From Paralvinella palmiformis (taxonomy: Eukaryota > Annelida > Polychaeta > Terebellida > Alvinellidae), in the NCBI GenBank assembly GCA_025642065.1, contig JAODUP010000142.1, positions 659,001 through 723,000 of the forward strand: a DNA stretch of 64,000 nucleotides, given 5' to 3'. A program made the position numbers and the translations under genes. Positions 1 to 12,528 of this stretch are shown in pieces. Position 1 is the first letter of the stretch; every line of letters begins with the position of its first letter. Below the pieces are notes generated by a model. That model was not told the origin of the DNA. It ran no database searches and was given only the letters and a program-made list of their open reading frames with translations.

Positions 1-860
1 ATAAATCTGGATTGGATTTTTCAAAGTCAGTGCATGAAATTTTTCCTTCAATAAATAGCACAATCATAAATCCAAGTAATGGAAGGTGATGCCCTTCAGG
101 TTAGAAGATAGATACATCAAGAATCAGGATCAAAATAGTCAGCAAATAGAAAACAAAAAGACATTTCTGGCACAAACCTTTGGGGGTAAATAGTTAACAA
201 ATCAATAATTGTATTCCCTACTGCAATTTAATCCAGAAGAAACATTTTCTCTATAGAAAGATTAAAATTTCCAATAATAACCATACCACAGGCTATTTTC
301 AGTAACAGCTAATCACAATATTAGTGACATCCTATATAATTTTCAACATCTGATAAAATTCAAACACATCCTTCTACATATTTTAATTGTATGCTGGAAA
401 CAAATCAAAATAAATAACCAAAACATTAAATAATTGTAATAAACAATATACTGGGTAAAGTACACAATTATATCTTTCAGCACCACAATAATTGGCTAAA
501 TTTAGGTTGTGCCAAATAGATCTTTTCTGAGATTTCTTATAATTTTAGCTGGAAATTTAATTTTCTTAAATAACACCAACAAACCAGTTACTTCTGAAAA
601 TGACCATAAGCTATTGGTGTGAAAATGGACAATTTCTATTGTATTCATAACCATTCTGGACAAAATTACAAATTTATTTCTCTTTCAAGTGATAACTGGT
701 TCCCATTTTGGATACATATTTTCAATTATAGTTTAACACTTCAAATAAACAGAATTCCACTTTAATCTATGCATGCACACATGCATGCACGCACACATGC
801 ACACACACACACACACACAGATGATATCTAAGTTGAAAATGTCACACATTTGCTGATGTA

Positions 861-955
861 GAATAATAATAATAATGTCCAAAATGTCAGTTATTTTACA
901 TGGCTGGCAACATCAAATGAGGGAGATGTATATGGTTTGTAATTTACAACTTCAC
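861..955 (+). repeat. Dispersed repeat with AAT tract (copy 1)
   Basis: An AAT run followed by AAAATGTCAGTTATTTTAC and a stretch with TGGCAACATCAAATGAG. The same order recurs at 10988-11085 in the same orientation, so this is an interspersed element of unknown class. Confidence 0.55.
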
Positions 956-1009
956 TATGAGAAATAATTCTATATAAATTTACAATTTACAATATATGGC
1001 ATATTTGGT

Positions 1010-1165
1010 GGAGAAAACTTTGCTAATTGCCTGACTGAATGAAAGACTCCTACTATAATGCCACTGATGGAATTCGAACCTCCGACCTCCTGCACAGCAT
1101 AACCATAACCATGGGTAAATCTACCCATGAGGCTAAACAGGCAATTGCAGAGGTAACCGTCTAAA
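1010..1165 (-). repeat. tRNA-derived SINE (type C) in MTTP intron
   Basis: Minus-strand reading gives a head like TAGCCTCATGGGTAGA and, 40-50 bases later, GGAGGTTCGAATTCC, which fit pol III A-box and B-box promoters of tRNA genes. The arms do not fold as a functional tRNA, and the element continues into non-tRNA sequence towards position 1010. Confidence 0.6.
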
Positions 1166-1239
1166 GATGTCAAAATTATAGTATCTGCCTATATTAGTAC
1201 AAGGGATACTATAAACATAACATACAGTTGCTAGAATAC

Positions 1240-1496
1240 CTGTAATGCTGATACTGGCTCACTGGGAGCACTCCACACAGCTGACATCAGACCACCTGAT
1301 CCTGTAAAGAAGGTCAGAGGTCGAAGGGATACCTCCATTAGGTCAAGTGACATTCCCGCTGTTGCTGTTATATCTTCATCTTCTTTCTCTACTTCTTCCC
1401 CAAGTAATGATTCTAGCCCTTCCGCAAATATGCCAAACTGAAATGAAACATTTTGTATTAAAATAAGTGTGTGTGTGTGTGTCTGTGTAAAACCTG

Positions 1497-1535
<39 letters not shown>

Positions 1536-4202
1536 TTGTGAGTGTTATTTTTTATTAAAGTCATTATTATCAGGAACATGTTATTAGTATAAACATTGTG
1601 ATTTTGTCATTCTCCTTTTCAATATCACAATAATTTCAGTTTATACTTTGATACCTTGACAGCTTTTGTACAGAATATATAGTCATAATGACATTTGTAT
1701 CTGGTCTTACTATGAAATGGAATAACTGTATGATGCTGAATTAATTGTGTGTGTGTGTGTGTGTGTGTGTTTGCATGTGCGTGCATCATACACAGTCATA
1801 CTACAAAATATACTTTACAGTTTAGGCAACAATACATGAACTGTACACCCCCATAAATACTAATGACAAAAACAAGTGTCTACATGAGGAGGCACTTTGC
1901 CAGTTTAGTATATTTAGTCATTTATGCCTGCTGTTTCAGCAAACTGATGAATTTAATAGTTCAGCATAGTACAGTAAAATAAAATAATAATAACAAACTT
2001 CTATAGTGCCAATATCCTTGAAAAGAATCAAGCTCAGTGGCACACCTAGTACACAGGTTAGGCAATCTCATAGTCAAAGTACGATGCAAAATTCATCAAC
2101 AAATGATCCGATGCAGTGAAAAATCAGGAGGATTAGGCATGTCTGAAAAGGTGAGTTTTCAAATGGTGATGGAAAGAAACTATGCTACTTGATGATTTAA
2201 CATGTTCAGGGAGTGAGTTCCAAAGAGTATATTTTTAATATGTATTTGTAAGATATTTCTGATAGCATAGGGGTTAGAGCACTGCACTGTAAACTTCCAG
2301 GATAAAAGCCAACTCAAACCTGTGTTTGTGGGCTATATTTCCATTGTGAGTGGCTGGTTGGCCATATATCCTAGGTGTGAACAACCCAAGAGGCTAAACA
2401 GCTCAAATAAACTTAGCTATCATTATGGGAAGTTTGTGCCATTTTTCAGATGCATGATAAACGAATGTCTTTGGCAAAAATGATTCTCCTATACTGAATA
2501 TGCAGCTATTGAATATGAAATGTTTCACGTCAGTGAATAGTATGTTTAACCATGAAGGCGATGTCTGGTGTTTGTAATAGGTTTGTTATGGAAATGGTTA
2601 AACAATATCCAGAAGCTACAGTAATAAAGTAAAGTTATGACATTTCTACAAGTGTGGGTTTGTGCATGAATACTTTATCACTAATTGTTAAACATATCAA
2701 GATAGAGCTATATCTGTGTAAAAAAACAAAAACGTGTTAACTTACTCCATATACTAACATGGTATTGTTACCATAGCCATAAGCAACAACATCCATTCCA
2801 CTTCTCTTAATGATGCTTGCTCGAGAGTTCTCAAGAAACATGAAGTATTTAGCCAGAACACTAGACGTCTCTGTAATGTAAAAAATTGGAGTAATAGAAT
2901 GTGCATGTAGTGTGTAAATTGTTTAAATGGTCAGTGTTATAATAAGTATGTAATATAATAAATGAGTGAAATGTACAAACAAAAATAAATTACTATTATT
3001 GTGTAAAAAATCATTACTTAGTAAAATCGCTGGAAGTAAAGCATAAAATAGTTATGGATGATACATCCAACATACAGTTTCAACGAAATCTTTTAAGCAT
3101 GTATATGACAAAAATAGAATCCATGTTTGTGCAACACTATAAAAATTATCTTAAAACCAATTTTACATATAAAAATGCACATATATTATATACATTATGT
3201 AAAACTTGTGTTTCCAATATAAAGTGCTGAAAAACTATACGATTAAAGAAAAATGGAGACTAAGGCTGAAAAGATTGATAGAAATGTCATGCTATTTGAT
3301 AAAATTATACATAGTCATATATTTTAGCATCAATAAAATAACTACACACTTTACACTACCTGCCATGGTGTTTGTGAAAGCGAGGGACTTTCCCTTTGGT
3401 GCCAAAACATGATAGTTACTGATGTTTCCATCTTTCATTGCTTCTTTCAACATCTTTCTGAGCAAAGAAAACAAAATAACAATTATTGTTTGGGATATGA
3501 CTGCTCAGTAAAGGGAATACTATACTAGAAGACTTGTTATTCAGATTTAAATCCTGGTAACTCATTCGCTGATTCAAGATTCCAGAAACCAAATGTTTCT
3601 ACACAACAGCATAGTAACATGTTTATTTATTGTTATGTATAAATATTTTATTATAAATAATACATACCTGTATGAATTAGTTACTTTATCAAATGGTATG
3701 TTGTACTGAGAACTCTGTACAGTGATAACAGACATCTCATTTGGTACATTATTTGTTGAACCCTTTGTAATTTATGTGTAATTATGAAATGCTTAAAGGT
3801 CTTTGTAAAATTGTACACAACAATACATTTAAATCAAATAAGAAAACTTTTTCCATATGATATTTGATACAAATGATCCATTATATAGCTCATATGTTTG
3901 CTTTCACACATGAGAATATTTCACTAGACCGTTATGTCTATGATAAGTTATCACAAGCTTTTAAAGAAACACTTACTGTACACTTGGATCACTGTCTATA
4001 AGGTTAAATAAACGAGCTTGTACGTAAACATCAAATTCAGTGTTGTGTGGGTCTCGCGTCTCTGATAGAATAGCAGCTATGTTTTCCGATGTTGGCGAAT
4101 TATCCAGAATAATATTCAAAGCTCGACTTCTTACTGCAGTGTCATAGCCACGTTTTTTTTGAAAGAATATTCTTCTCATAACATTCTTAACCTAAAGCAT
4201 AA

Positions 4203-4247
<45 letters not shown>

Positions 4248-4752
4248 TGTAAATGAAAATAACAACAAAGTAGCAAGATATTTAAACTTCTGGATATATG
4301 ATTAAATATTTACCAACAAACCTCATCATTCATGTGTTGTTGTCCCATCCTACGGAGAGCCTTGATGGCTGCCTCACATACTGACATATCGGAACAAAAT
4401 TCACAATGTTGGAGCAGAGTAGGTATTGTGTCTGTAATACCAGCATTAGCCAACGCTCTTATAGCCATTTGCTTACACCCAGGCTTGGCACAAGATTCAA
4501 CATTTTCTATAAACGTTTTTATGGATTCTTTCACAACCTAAAAAAAAGTTTCATAAAATTACGATGAATGCAGAGAACGATTAAAAAGAGTTACTGCTGT
4601 GCTATGATTAACTAAATACATCGCTGCTACACTACACTTGCCTTAGAGTAGCATGGTTGATGTAGTTTACAGTATGTAAACACAACAGCACCTAGTGCTT
4701 CACCTATAGACTCGTATAACTTCTCACTGGGTATATCACTTTTATATAGTTT
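1240..4752 (-). CDS. MTTP: MTTP exons 10-15: helical domain end and C-terminal lipid-cavity sheet
   Basis: Exons 10-12 (4752-4642, 4537-4322, 4191-3977) code amphipathic helix pairs such as CKQMAIRALANAGI and VRSRALNIILDNSP. Exons 13-14 (3457-3360, 2870-2746) cross into the C-terminal domain with SVLAKYFMFLENS. Exon 15 (1437-1240) carries FAEGLESLLGEE, then an acidic loop, then SLRPLTFFTGSGGLMS, which aligns with the vertebrate block that lines the lipid cavity. Exon 10 ends TCTAAG followed by GCAAGT, a GC-AG intron. No further coding exon is visible between 1239 and 1. Confidence 0.88.
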
Positions 4753-7700
4753 CTGAAATAATTCATCTCGTAGTTAGATTTCTGAGAATAGCTACCACAC
4801 AGTAATTTGAAAAATAAAGCCTACCCTATGTGGACTTTTTAATTGATTGATTGATTGATGGATTTATTCAATAGCATACTGCACCATTTTATATACTTAA
4901 ACGAGTGCTAAAAATTCACAGTGAAATAGTATTAGAGCAAGGTACATGTATAGGCTTTCCACTATCATAATCATCAATATATTCTCTCCTGCTGAAGTTT
5001 TAAATATTGGTAGAGGAGACCAAAATACCGCTTATTTTTTTTATAGAAAAATCAAGATTTGGGATAATTGCTAATTCTTGTGTGAAAATTAATGTTAACA
5101 AATAGTAAGCTCCAATGTCCAGATCATTTCTAAGATACTACATTACATTTCATGAAACCAATCACACAGATTGACTAAGTAAAATACATACCCCATCTGG
5201 TATATACTACCTTACCAATAGATCCTGGAGCAGTTCTTCACTGGGATGAGTACTGAAAGCTACTGCCAGAACATAACGTTCTGGATTATCAATATAATAT
5301 GAATCATCAAACTTCAATATTTCCATCACTGCCTTCTGTGTGGCTGTTGTTTGTGCAGCAGCAGCAACATCTAACAGTGCTCCCCTGAAAGATGACACTA
5401 TTTATAATAACTAATAAGTACATCTAGCATAAGTAAAACTTATCTTCATTAAGATCACTTGACAGCTACACAATATGTCTGTTCTTTGTTTTTCTTTAAA
5501 AAAAGATTTCATTTATAAATCCAAACCTTTATATTTATTCTAACTGACCCACTTTAAATGGTCATATGTTGCAAAAACTCAAAGCTTTATAACCAACAAC
5601 TAACAAATGACTATTTATATGTTGTTAGCTCTATATTATTCTAGATCTCATAACCTTACAATTAATGTATATTTTCTAGTCAAATGCTCAATCTAAATTT
5701 CAAGAACAGTTTCAAACAATAAGTTTACAAATAAACTAGTAAAATTAAATATCAGTACATCATCTTCAACAGAAATGCTATGATCCTTGTTAATTTAATT
5801 ACTGCATGATAACATTATAGTTTGCTGCACTGAAAGTTAACTAAACTTACAGGATATCCTGATTGTCTGGATCTCTTAGCACACTGACTACATCATCTTT
5901 GTTCGATTGTCTAAAGGCAGATACTAACTCAAGAAAGCTATAGGCAGCTTCTACTGAACCAATCTTACTTGGCTGAAGGTGCTCTCTCTCTTTACTAACC
6001 AGCTCCATTAGCTACAGTATTTACACATTCAAAAGATTATAACAAATAGGATTGACAATGAATTAAAGGTACACCGATAACCAAATGATAAAAACGATTT
6101 GGTCTAAATTTACATTAAAGAAATGTCAACACTCACAGGCTGCTGACTGACAGAGTTCTGTGTTGCCTCAAATGTTGTACCCAGTATCATTCCATACAAT
6201 CCCAAATTCTGTTCTGTGTATAATAATAATAATATACAAAATTTATATAGCGCCCTATATAACTGGTAAGAAGGTTACTCTAAGTAAGTATAACACACCA
6301 AAAACATATTTACAATAGTTGCATCCATAAACTTTAATGAATTGCATTATCTATAATACAGAAGTACATAGTTTGACAGAGATGCATATCCTGGTAATTG
6401 CTCACTTTTACTTATTGTTGCAACTGCATCATCAAAACTGGATGCTTTAAGAGTGGAGGCCCCACTGATCTTCTCAAATTTCAACTCCTGGCTGTGAACA
6501 ATTATAACGTGCATTAGAGAGGATTTATTTATCAAGATAATAAATAACCAATCAATAGGAAATAAACAGGTTGATACAACAAAACTATGAATTGCAGTAA
6601 TGTATGTTTCTAAGGTATAGCTGAGATGAATTGTCCTGGTCACATATGGGACATATGGGAGAATGACCTCTACCTATGGAAACAAATCCCACAAACACAG
6701 GCATGAATCAGATTCAAATCTACAACCTGGAGGTTTGCAGCGCAGTGCTTTAACCAATGCACCATCAGAATGACCTCTCTAGAGTCATTTCAAAAATTTG
6801 ATAAGGACTGTTCAATGTATTATGATCCGTCGGATAACTGTCATCATATTTAGGCACTTCCTTTTCTCCGAGTGGTAACATTCATACACATTTAATATTT
6901 TTATTATCAAGGTATTGGTATTTTTATAATATTGTCAGAAAACAATACGTTCAAACTTACTTCATAGACACAACTGAAGATATGGTCTCTTCTATTCTAA
7001 GTGTAATTACGTAGGATTCTTGAGCTTTTGCTGTGATTATTATTTCATCTTCTATGGAACACGTATAAACAGTCTCACTGTGTGTCAACTTTGTAACATT
7101 CATAACCTGAAGGAAAAAATAGAGTAAACTGAAAATTAGCTTCAGGAACAAATAGAGTAAACTTGCAAATTAGCTGGAGCAACAAATATAGAGTAAACTG
7201 AAAATTAGCAGGCCACACTACAAACAAATCACCTTCTTCTAGGATACTAAACACATCTAACAGTTTGTCAGTCATCTATATCTGATGTCATGACTTATTT
7301 TAGAGAGCAATTTCATCTTTATGACAAGATAAAATATGTTCTTTGAAGCATTCAACAAATTGTATTAAGAGAATAGCCACATTTATTGAAAATGTAAATC
7401 TAACAGGTTCTTTTTTGGTTCTTATGCACTTTACAATGAATTGTGTTTTCACAAACAATATTATTATAAGCAAAGGTCTTGTTTCACTATAGTTCAATCA
7501 TACCATTTCCCTGGATGTATGTCAGCTTTACTTAACTATTAAAAGAGTGTTTAGCATATTTTTACTTTATTACCAGTCATTTGAGGTTTCCTTATATTAC
7601 TAATGCTTGCCACAATATTAGTCATGAGTCTTTCTTTGTAATAAGGCTGAATATTTAATAATAATAGTTGAATATTTAAATAAGGTTTTCACCGGATTAA

Positions 7701-9126
7701 CTGAAGAAAATTGTCCCATTGGATCGATGCTTTGACAATTTGTCTTCGTCTTTGTTACAGTGGGTCCAGATCTTACAAAGTGCACTGTACATTCACCAGA
7801 AGCATCAATCTATAAAAGAAATATATAGTGGGTGATGACAACATGTGACAGAAAGAAAGTTTAGGCCAGAAACTTTCCTTTCAATAAAATATATCACTTT
7901 GTATCGAAACATAACAAAATATGGTGGTACAATTATCATTTACCAGAAACATCATAAACTCACCCCTTCTTCATTGCTACTTTCAATACCCAGATGAAAC
8001 ATAGATATTATTCCTTTCTTTATATTAATGGCCAGAACTGAATCTTCTTCTGATGCATACACATGTACAACTTTGGCACGAACCCACTTATAGAAGATAG
8101 GCTGCCGTGGTAGGCCCTGGAGTACCTTGGCCACCTGGGGACGTGCTACACTGTGTATCTTTGGTTGAAATATCTGAAAGATGAAGTAAACAAGCTATTA
8201 TCGGTCAACTCTGATGGTGATTGTAGCATGTGTATAAAGTATAATACATATTAAAATAATTTTTCACCAAAACAAGTAAACATGAGCATGTTTGATTTTG
8301 GAGCCATTTTTTACATGGTAAACAATATCCATTTCTGGTGTCCTATGTTTTTTTTTCTGTTTGCATTTCTTTCCATTTTAATAAAGTAATAATGTTTTAG
8401 ACTAGCAAACTAAAAATATATAAACAGAATAAACTAGGTCAAATGAGCAATTAACATCAAATAAAAGTAACACAAATTGGTGAATCCCACAATATTGAAC
8501 ATCTTTTTAATCAACTCAGTTCAATTATGTTCAGCATCATACAACTATAAAGCTTTAAAAACAACCAAGTAATGAGTACAGTGTTAAAAAGGAGAATATC
8601 AGCATAATACTTATATGGCAGACTTACTTCTGAAGAAAAAAGAGAGAAATAAAGTAAACACAAACACATACACAGACATCACATCATGTTCCTACTATAG
8701 CAAAATAAACACAATCCATGACAGAGTCGGACAAATACACAGGAATAGGACAGGTCAAGTTTCTCTATCATAACGCGCCATCTTACCTGCAATTTAACAA
8801 GCATCTCGCCGGCACCAAACCACAGCGGGGTGACCTCTATGATGGCGCTGAACTTGAATCCAACACCCTGTTTCGAGTTTGGAGAAGGATCGGGTACGTT
8901 AATTACTGTCTCTGTCCCATAACTGTACCGATAGGTTTGTCCCACTTGATAAGTCCATGGTATTCCTGCCACAGGGTGGCATTTGCCTACTGGGAAATGG
9001 ATAATATGTATTATAATCTTAAAGTTAAACAATAGCAAGCTTAATTTTGACAACCGTGCCCGATGACTTGTGCCTTATCAGGCTTAGCCTTATGGGGCAG
9101 TAATACTGGATTTTAATTATCTGGCT

Positions 9127-9169
<43 letters not shown>

Positions 9170-9393
9170 GTTTATCAGCGCAGACATACACGGTATGTGG
9201 GTGTGTGAGTGTGATTTCCGAGAAAACCCACATCCGTATGTATTTAACAAATAAATTATAAACAGTTATTGCGATTGATCGTGGGGATATTCACCAAAGC
9301 CACCAAAACAACTAATATAGTAATTAGCATCAAATTAAGCATCCACTCACCTAGATGAAAAAAGGCCAAAAGAACGACGAGTTTAAAAACCAT
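1240..9393 (-). CDS. MTTP: Microsomal triglyceride transfer protein, large subunit (3' end outside window)
   Basis: Large lipid transfer protein of the ER lumen. In animals it pairs with protein disulfide isomerase and loads lipid onto apoB/vitellogenin-type proteins. Fifteen exons join without a frame break: 9393-9351, 8989-8787, 8173-7964, 7809-7693, 7106-6961, 6491-6406, 6213-6137, 6011-5851, 5384-5216, 4752-4642, 4537-4322, 4191-3977, 3457-3360, 2870-2746, 1437-1240 (2175 nt, 725 codons). The order of conserved blocks follows vertebrate MTP: a hydrophobic signal peptide, the N-terminal barrel with FYKWVRAKVV and INIKKGIISMF, the helical repeat region with AFSTHPSEELL, and the C-terminal block AGMSLDLMEVSLRPLTFF. 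The start ATG at 9393 precedes MVFKLVVLLAFF. One donor, after the exon ending at 4642, is GC instead of GT. The alternative end of exon 6 is 6412 (same phase). Human MTP is 894 residues, so roughly 170 C-terminal residues are missing at the window edge. Assignment to MTTP over vitellogenin or apolipophorin rests on the FYKW and LRPLTFF blocks. Confidence 0.93.
2265..2400 (+). repeat. tRNA-derived SINE (type B)
   Basis: Begins with a head GGGGTTAGAGCACTGCACTG and shares CCTGTGTTTGTGGG with minus-strand copies at 6640-6775 and about 50530-50650. It lies in an MTTP intron. Confidence 0.55.
5216..8173 (-). CDS. MTTP: MTTP exons 3-9: rest of beta-barrel and start of helical region
   Basis: Exon 3 (8173-7964) has FYKWVRAKVVHVY and NIKKGIISMFHL, the best-conserved barrel strands. 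Exons 4 and 5 (7809-7693, 7106-6961) contain two cysteine pairs' worth of positions (ECTVHF, TNCQS, YTCSIEDE), as expected for the barrel. Exons 6-9 (6491-6406, 6213-6137, 6011-5851, 5384-5216) enter the arched helical domain. AAYSFLELVSAFR and ERYVLAVAFSTHPSEELL correspond to vertebrate MTP helices around residues 300-400. Phases run 0, 0, 2, 1, 0, 2, 0. Confidence 0.88.
6640..6775 (-). repeat. tRNA-derived SINE (type B)
   Basis: Reverse complement reads GGTTAAAGCACTGCGCTG, then AACCTCCAGGTTGTAG, a B-box-like GATTTGAATCTG and CCTGTGTTTGTGGG, in the same order as the copy at 2265-2400. It sits just upstream (in transcript order) of MTTP exon 6. Confidence 0.6.
8787..9393 (-). CDS. MTTP: MTTP exons 1-2: signal peptide and start of N-terminal beta-barrel
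   Basis: Exon 1 (9393-9351) codes 14 residues plus one base, beginning MVFKLVVLLAFFHL, a typical hydrophobic secretion signal. It ends at a perfect GTGAGT donor. Exon 2 (8989-8787) opens after TTTCCCAG and completes the split valine codon. It encodes a stretch with YRYSYGTETVINV and GVGFKFSAIIEV, the first strands of the vitellogenin-N type barrel, and ends LVKLQ at a GTAAGA donor. Phases: 1 after exon 1, 0 after exon 2. Confidence 0.9.
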
Positions 9394-9605
9394 GGCGCAA
9401 ATTAATATAGCAGTTAGACAGTGTATTAGCTAACTCCTCCTCTCTAATACGTAGAAACAGTTCCCCGACCGTGCACCACGTTAATTCAACAGCAATGGAT
9501 GCTGCCTTAAGTTGAGTGCCACGTTTGTTAAATCCTCGCCAAACGTTGACGACAACGTTTCGTATAATTAGTTCTGTTTCGTACTCTGACCTGCTAATCC
9601 GCACT

Positions 9606-9644
9606 CTATATAATAGCAACCTGACCGAGCTCGGCCAAAGGTTT
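9606..9644 (-). promoter_or_regulatory. Candidate MTTP core promoter: TATA-like box plus DR1-like motif
   Basis: On the minus strand TATATAG reads at 9612-9606, about 215 bp before the ATG. About 20 bp further upstream, the plus strand reads CGGCCAAAGGTTT at 9632-9644, a partial match to the direct-repeat-1 site (AGGTCAAAGGTCA) bound by HNF4-type nuclear receptors. Vertebrate MTTP promoters depend on such a DR1 element close to the TSS; that is established knowledge, its conservation here is inference. The start site is unmapped. Confidence 0.3.
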
Positions 9645-9659
9645 TAGTACTATAGTTGT

Positions 9660-12524
9660 GATGGTTAGCTCTCTCTCTCTCTCTCTAGATCTATCTATAT
9701 ATACAACGCAGTCATCATACAAGTGACAAACTCCGAACCATCATTATCTGTCATCGCAGGCTAACACCTCGGTGTCCTATCACATGGATGCCTAACCCAG
9801 TTCCCGCGGTACAAACGAACAGACCACAGCACATAAATGTCTCTGTACTGTTTATTATTGCCTCTCTTGGTCCAGACAACCGCACCTCGGGGGCTAGACG
9901 GTGGTTAGGGAGACCCCGTGGTGACCAAAGTTCGGTTTTTGGTACGCGTTTAACAGATTTCCGTGAACTTGGTACTCGGAGTAGCCTTTTTTTAAATGGC
10001 AAAGAATGTTTCCCCTTAGCGTAGATCTATTTATTCTAAAATTGACGAAGACGGCTTAAATTCAATTGTAGCGTGATTTTATCAGGATCCCGAATTCTAG
10101 TAACGAAGACATCCAGATTAAAGGCATATATCAGGTACAACCGTATTTAAGCTTTCGCTGTTTTCTCCCTCCCCCTCTCTCTGTTTCTCCCTCCCTCTCT
10201 CTCTCTTGGACGCGCGTACATAGTCCAATTAGCTTTTTTTCTTGTTGTGCACTACTGGACGACAAAGTAACTGTTATTTTCTCTCAACTGGCCAAAGGTC
10301 TGTTTTTTTACGACTACAGGCTGGCCTAAAACCAAAACTTTAAGCTAACTAAAACGTTACTTTTTAGCCGCAATATGTGGCTAGAATCTGTTGCAGAGCT
10401 GTGACGATTTGCTTTTTTAGCCCGGCGCAGTATGTTGCGGTTTCACTGGATGTAAATATTGGACGAGTTTTGACGCGAGCCCTGCCCTATAGCTAGACAG
10501 TCGACGCAATTCCTGTTTGTGATCTGTTGGGTTAAGTGTTAGTTTGTGTGATTTATATTAACCGGGACCAGTATCAAATAGCGTTTGCTGATGTGTGCAT
10601 ATTTGTCTACAAAATGGCGAACATACTGAAGAAAACTAAATGTTCATAAATTCAATGTTGAAGTACAGAAAGTACCATTTTCTTTCTGCTGAACTTCACC
10701 GATACCATCAATGCCATAACTAGTAACGCGGTAGGCCACATATCTAAAACACCCTGTTTTCAGCTCCGGCTGACTATGTCAACAGGATGTTTCGTCTATC
10801 ACTTCGTCTGATTCACCCTACCATACGCACAAAAGTGTTTGTAAAACAGCAACATTTTCTCGCCTAGTCCAGGGTGCCGAGAGGATATTCTTCCTGGCGC
10901 ATATAGTGCTTGAAGGTTCCTTTTCGCATGTGGGATCGAATAAGTGCAGTGCTATCATGTTGGGATTGTGGGATGTTTCATCCACCAGTAATAATAATAA
11001 TAATAATAATAATAATGGCCGAAATGGCAGTTATTTTACGTGCCTGGCAACCTCAAATGAGAGAGAAGTATATGGTCTGTAATAGACCGATCCAGGCGAA
11101 ATGGGTTACCAACTGTCTAGGGTTAGAAACAGCTATGGCGCCCACTGTTAATAGGGGATGGCATCTTTTCGCTAACGGTAAATACTGGAAATCTATCAGT
11201 AAATTAGTTCATATTACACAGAGACTGAGATAAGTATTTCAGCTGAACGATTGTCTCTTTCCAAAGGATTTAATAAAATACTTATCACGATTTTTCCAGA
11301 TGAATGACACAGCTAAGCTTTAGTTATTCATGTTGACTTGTGGGGGCTTTTTAGCATAGGTTTCAATGGATTAAATAAATGATTTTAAAATTAAACTTTT
11401 AGCTGAATGTAAATTGATTTTAATGAAGATTTTTTAAATATTTAATGTAGAATTTTGAAAATATTATTTATACTTCTACAATTTTTTTATTACATTAGAG
11501 TATTAACAACCTTAAAATTTGCATGTAGTAAACACTGCACGAACGGTTCATTCAGAAAATAAAACAGTTTACTTTCAATACAAGATATTATGCATAAATA
11601 CCAATGTTACAGTAATAGGAATCACCCATTGATTTATATAATCTATGTGATCATTGATTTTATCCATTCACATTGTCATGTCAGATGGCAAAGGTTATAC
11701 AAAAATAAGTTTGAACTAGACAGGCCAGACCATGACAGCCATGCAAATCGCGCTGAATGTTACTTAGTTTAGTGGCATATATCTATTGGGTGAAGTTTAT
11801 ACCATTCCTATTAAATGCAAAATTATGATCTGGAGATCACATACCCTTAATGGACTATAAATAAAATAGAGTTATACCTAAGCTTTTCAGTAACTACCCA
11901 TACACGCGTTAATCGGCATGCAACACAGTGAGGGGTTTTAAATTAGCCATGTGGTTGAATCGGTCTATTTACTGCTTCACCACGCGAGCTAATTCTAAAT
12001 GAATTTAGAATATATGGCATATCCAGTAAAAGACTTTGCCGTGATCATCTCATTTTCCTCGGCAGTATTCCCTCAGCCACGTGTTCTATGTGTAACCAGT
12101 GTCCAGTCTAAACAAAGAACGCCAAAAATCCACAGGTAATATTGATGGCATCACGTAATACTATTCATGTCTAATTGTCAAATTGTAATCTAAACGAAAT
12201 TGAAATTAAGATAAAATAAACGGCCCAGTTATAATGAAAACTTAATTAACCTTAAAATCCTAGAAACATTAACATCGTAACTGTTGTAATTACTGAAACA
12301 TGGCATGACAAAGTAATTTCCTAGTCTTATAAAGGTGGTTATTGTGCTATCAAGGTATCAAGCGTCATGTTCTTTGACCCAATATGTGAGTACAAAGGTG
12401 TGCTGATTCTGTTACCTTTAAAAGTCCATTGGTAATCAAAGAAATTAAAATCACTAGAAATAATCAAAATGAGATTCAGAATTAGAATAACGTTGATCAT
12501 GGCATGAAACAGCTCTTAAAGGTC
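9660..12524. other. Intergenic sequence upstream of MTTP
   Basis: No gene supported. 9.7-10.6 kb is richer in CpG than its surroundings, with short CT-rich runs (9668-9687, 10160-10206), as is common around promoters. Beyond 11.2 kb the sequence is AT-rich and featureless apart from the dispersed repeat at 10988-11085. Confidence 0.5.
10988..11085 (+). repeat. Dispersed repeat with AAT tract (copy 2)
   Basis: AAT run, then GAAATGGCAGTTATTTTACG and CTGGCAACCTCAAATGAGAG, closely matching 861-955. It may be a short retroelement whose AAT tract is its tail on the opposite strand. Confidence 0.55.
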
Positions 12525-12528
12525 TTAA

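Larger units (their letters stand above)
1..1239. other. Intron of MTTP (3' side) with SINE and microsatellites
   Basis: AT-rich sequence without a coding exon that I can support. It holds a CA run near 780-820, a dispersed repeat at 861-955 and a tRNA-like SINE at about 1010-1165. It should be intron, with the remaining MTTP exons further left. Confidence 0.6.

Noticed and set aside
9751..10024. Overlapping open frames on both strands upstream of MTTP
   Set aside because: Short, without recognisable domains, in a CpG-richer promoter-like region; random open frames are expected there.
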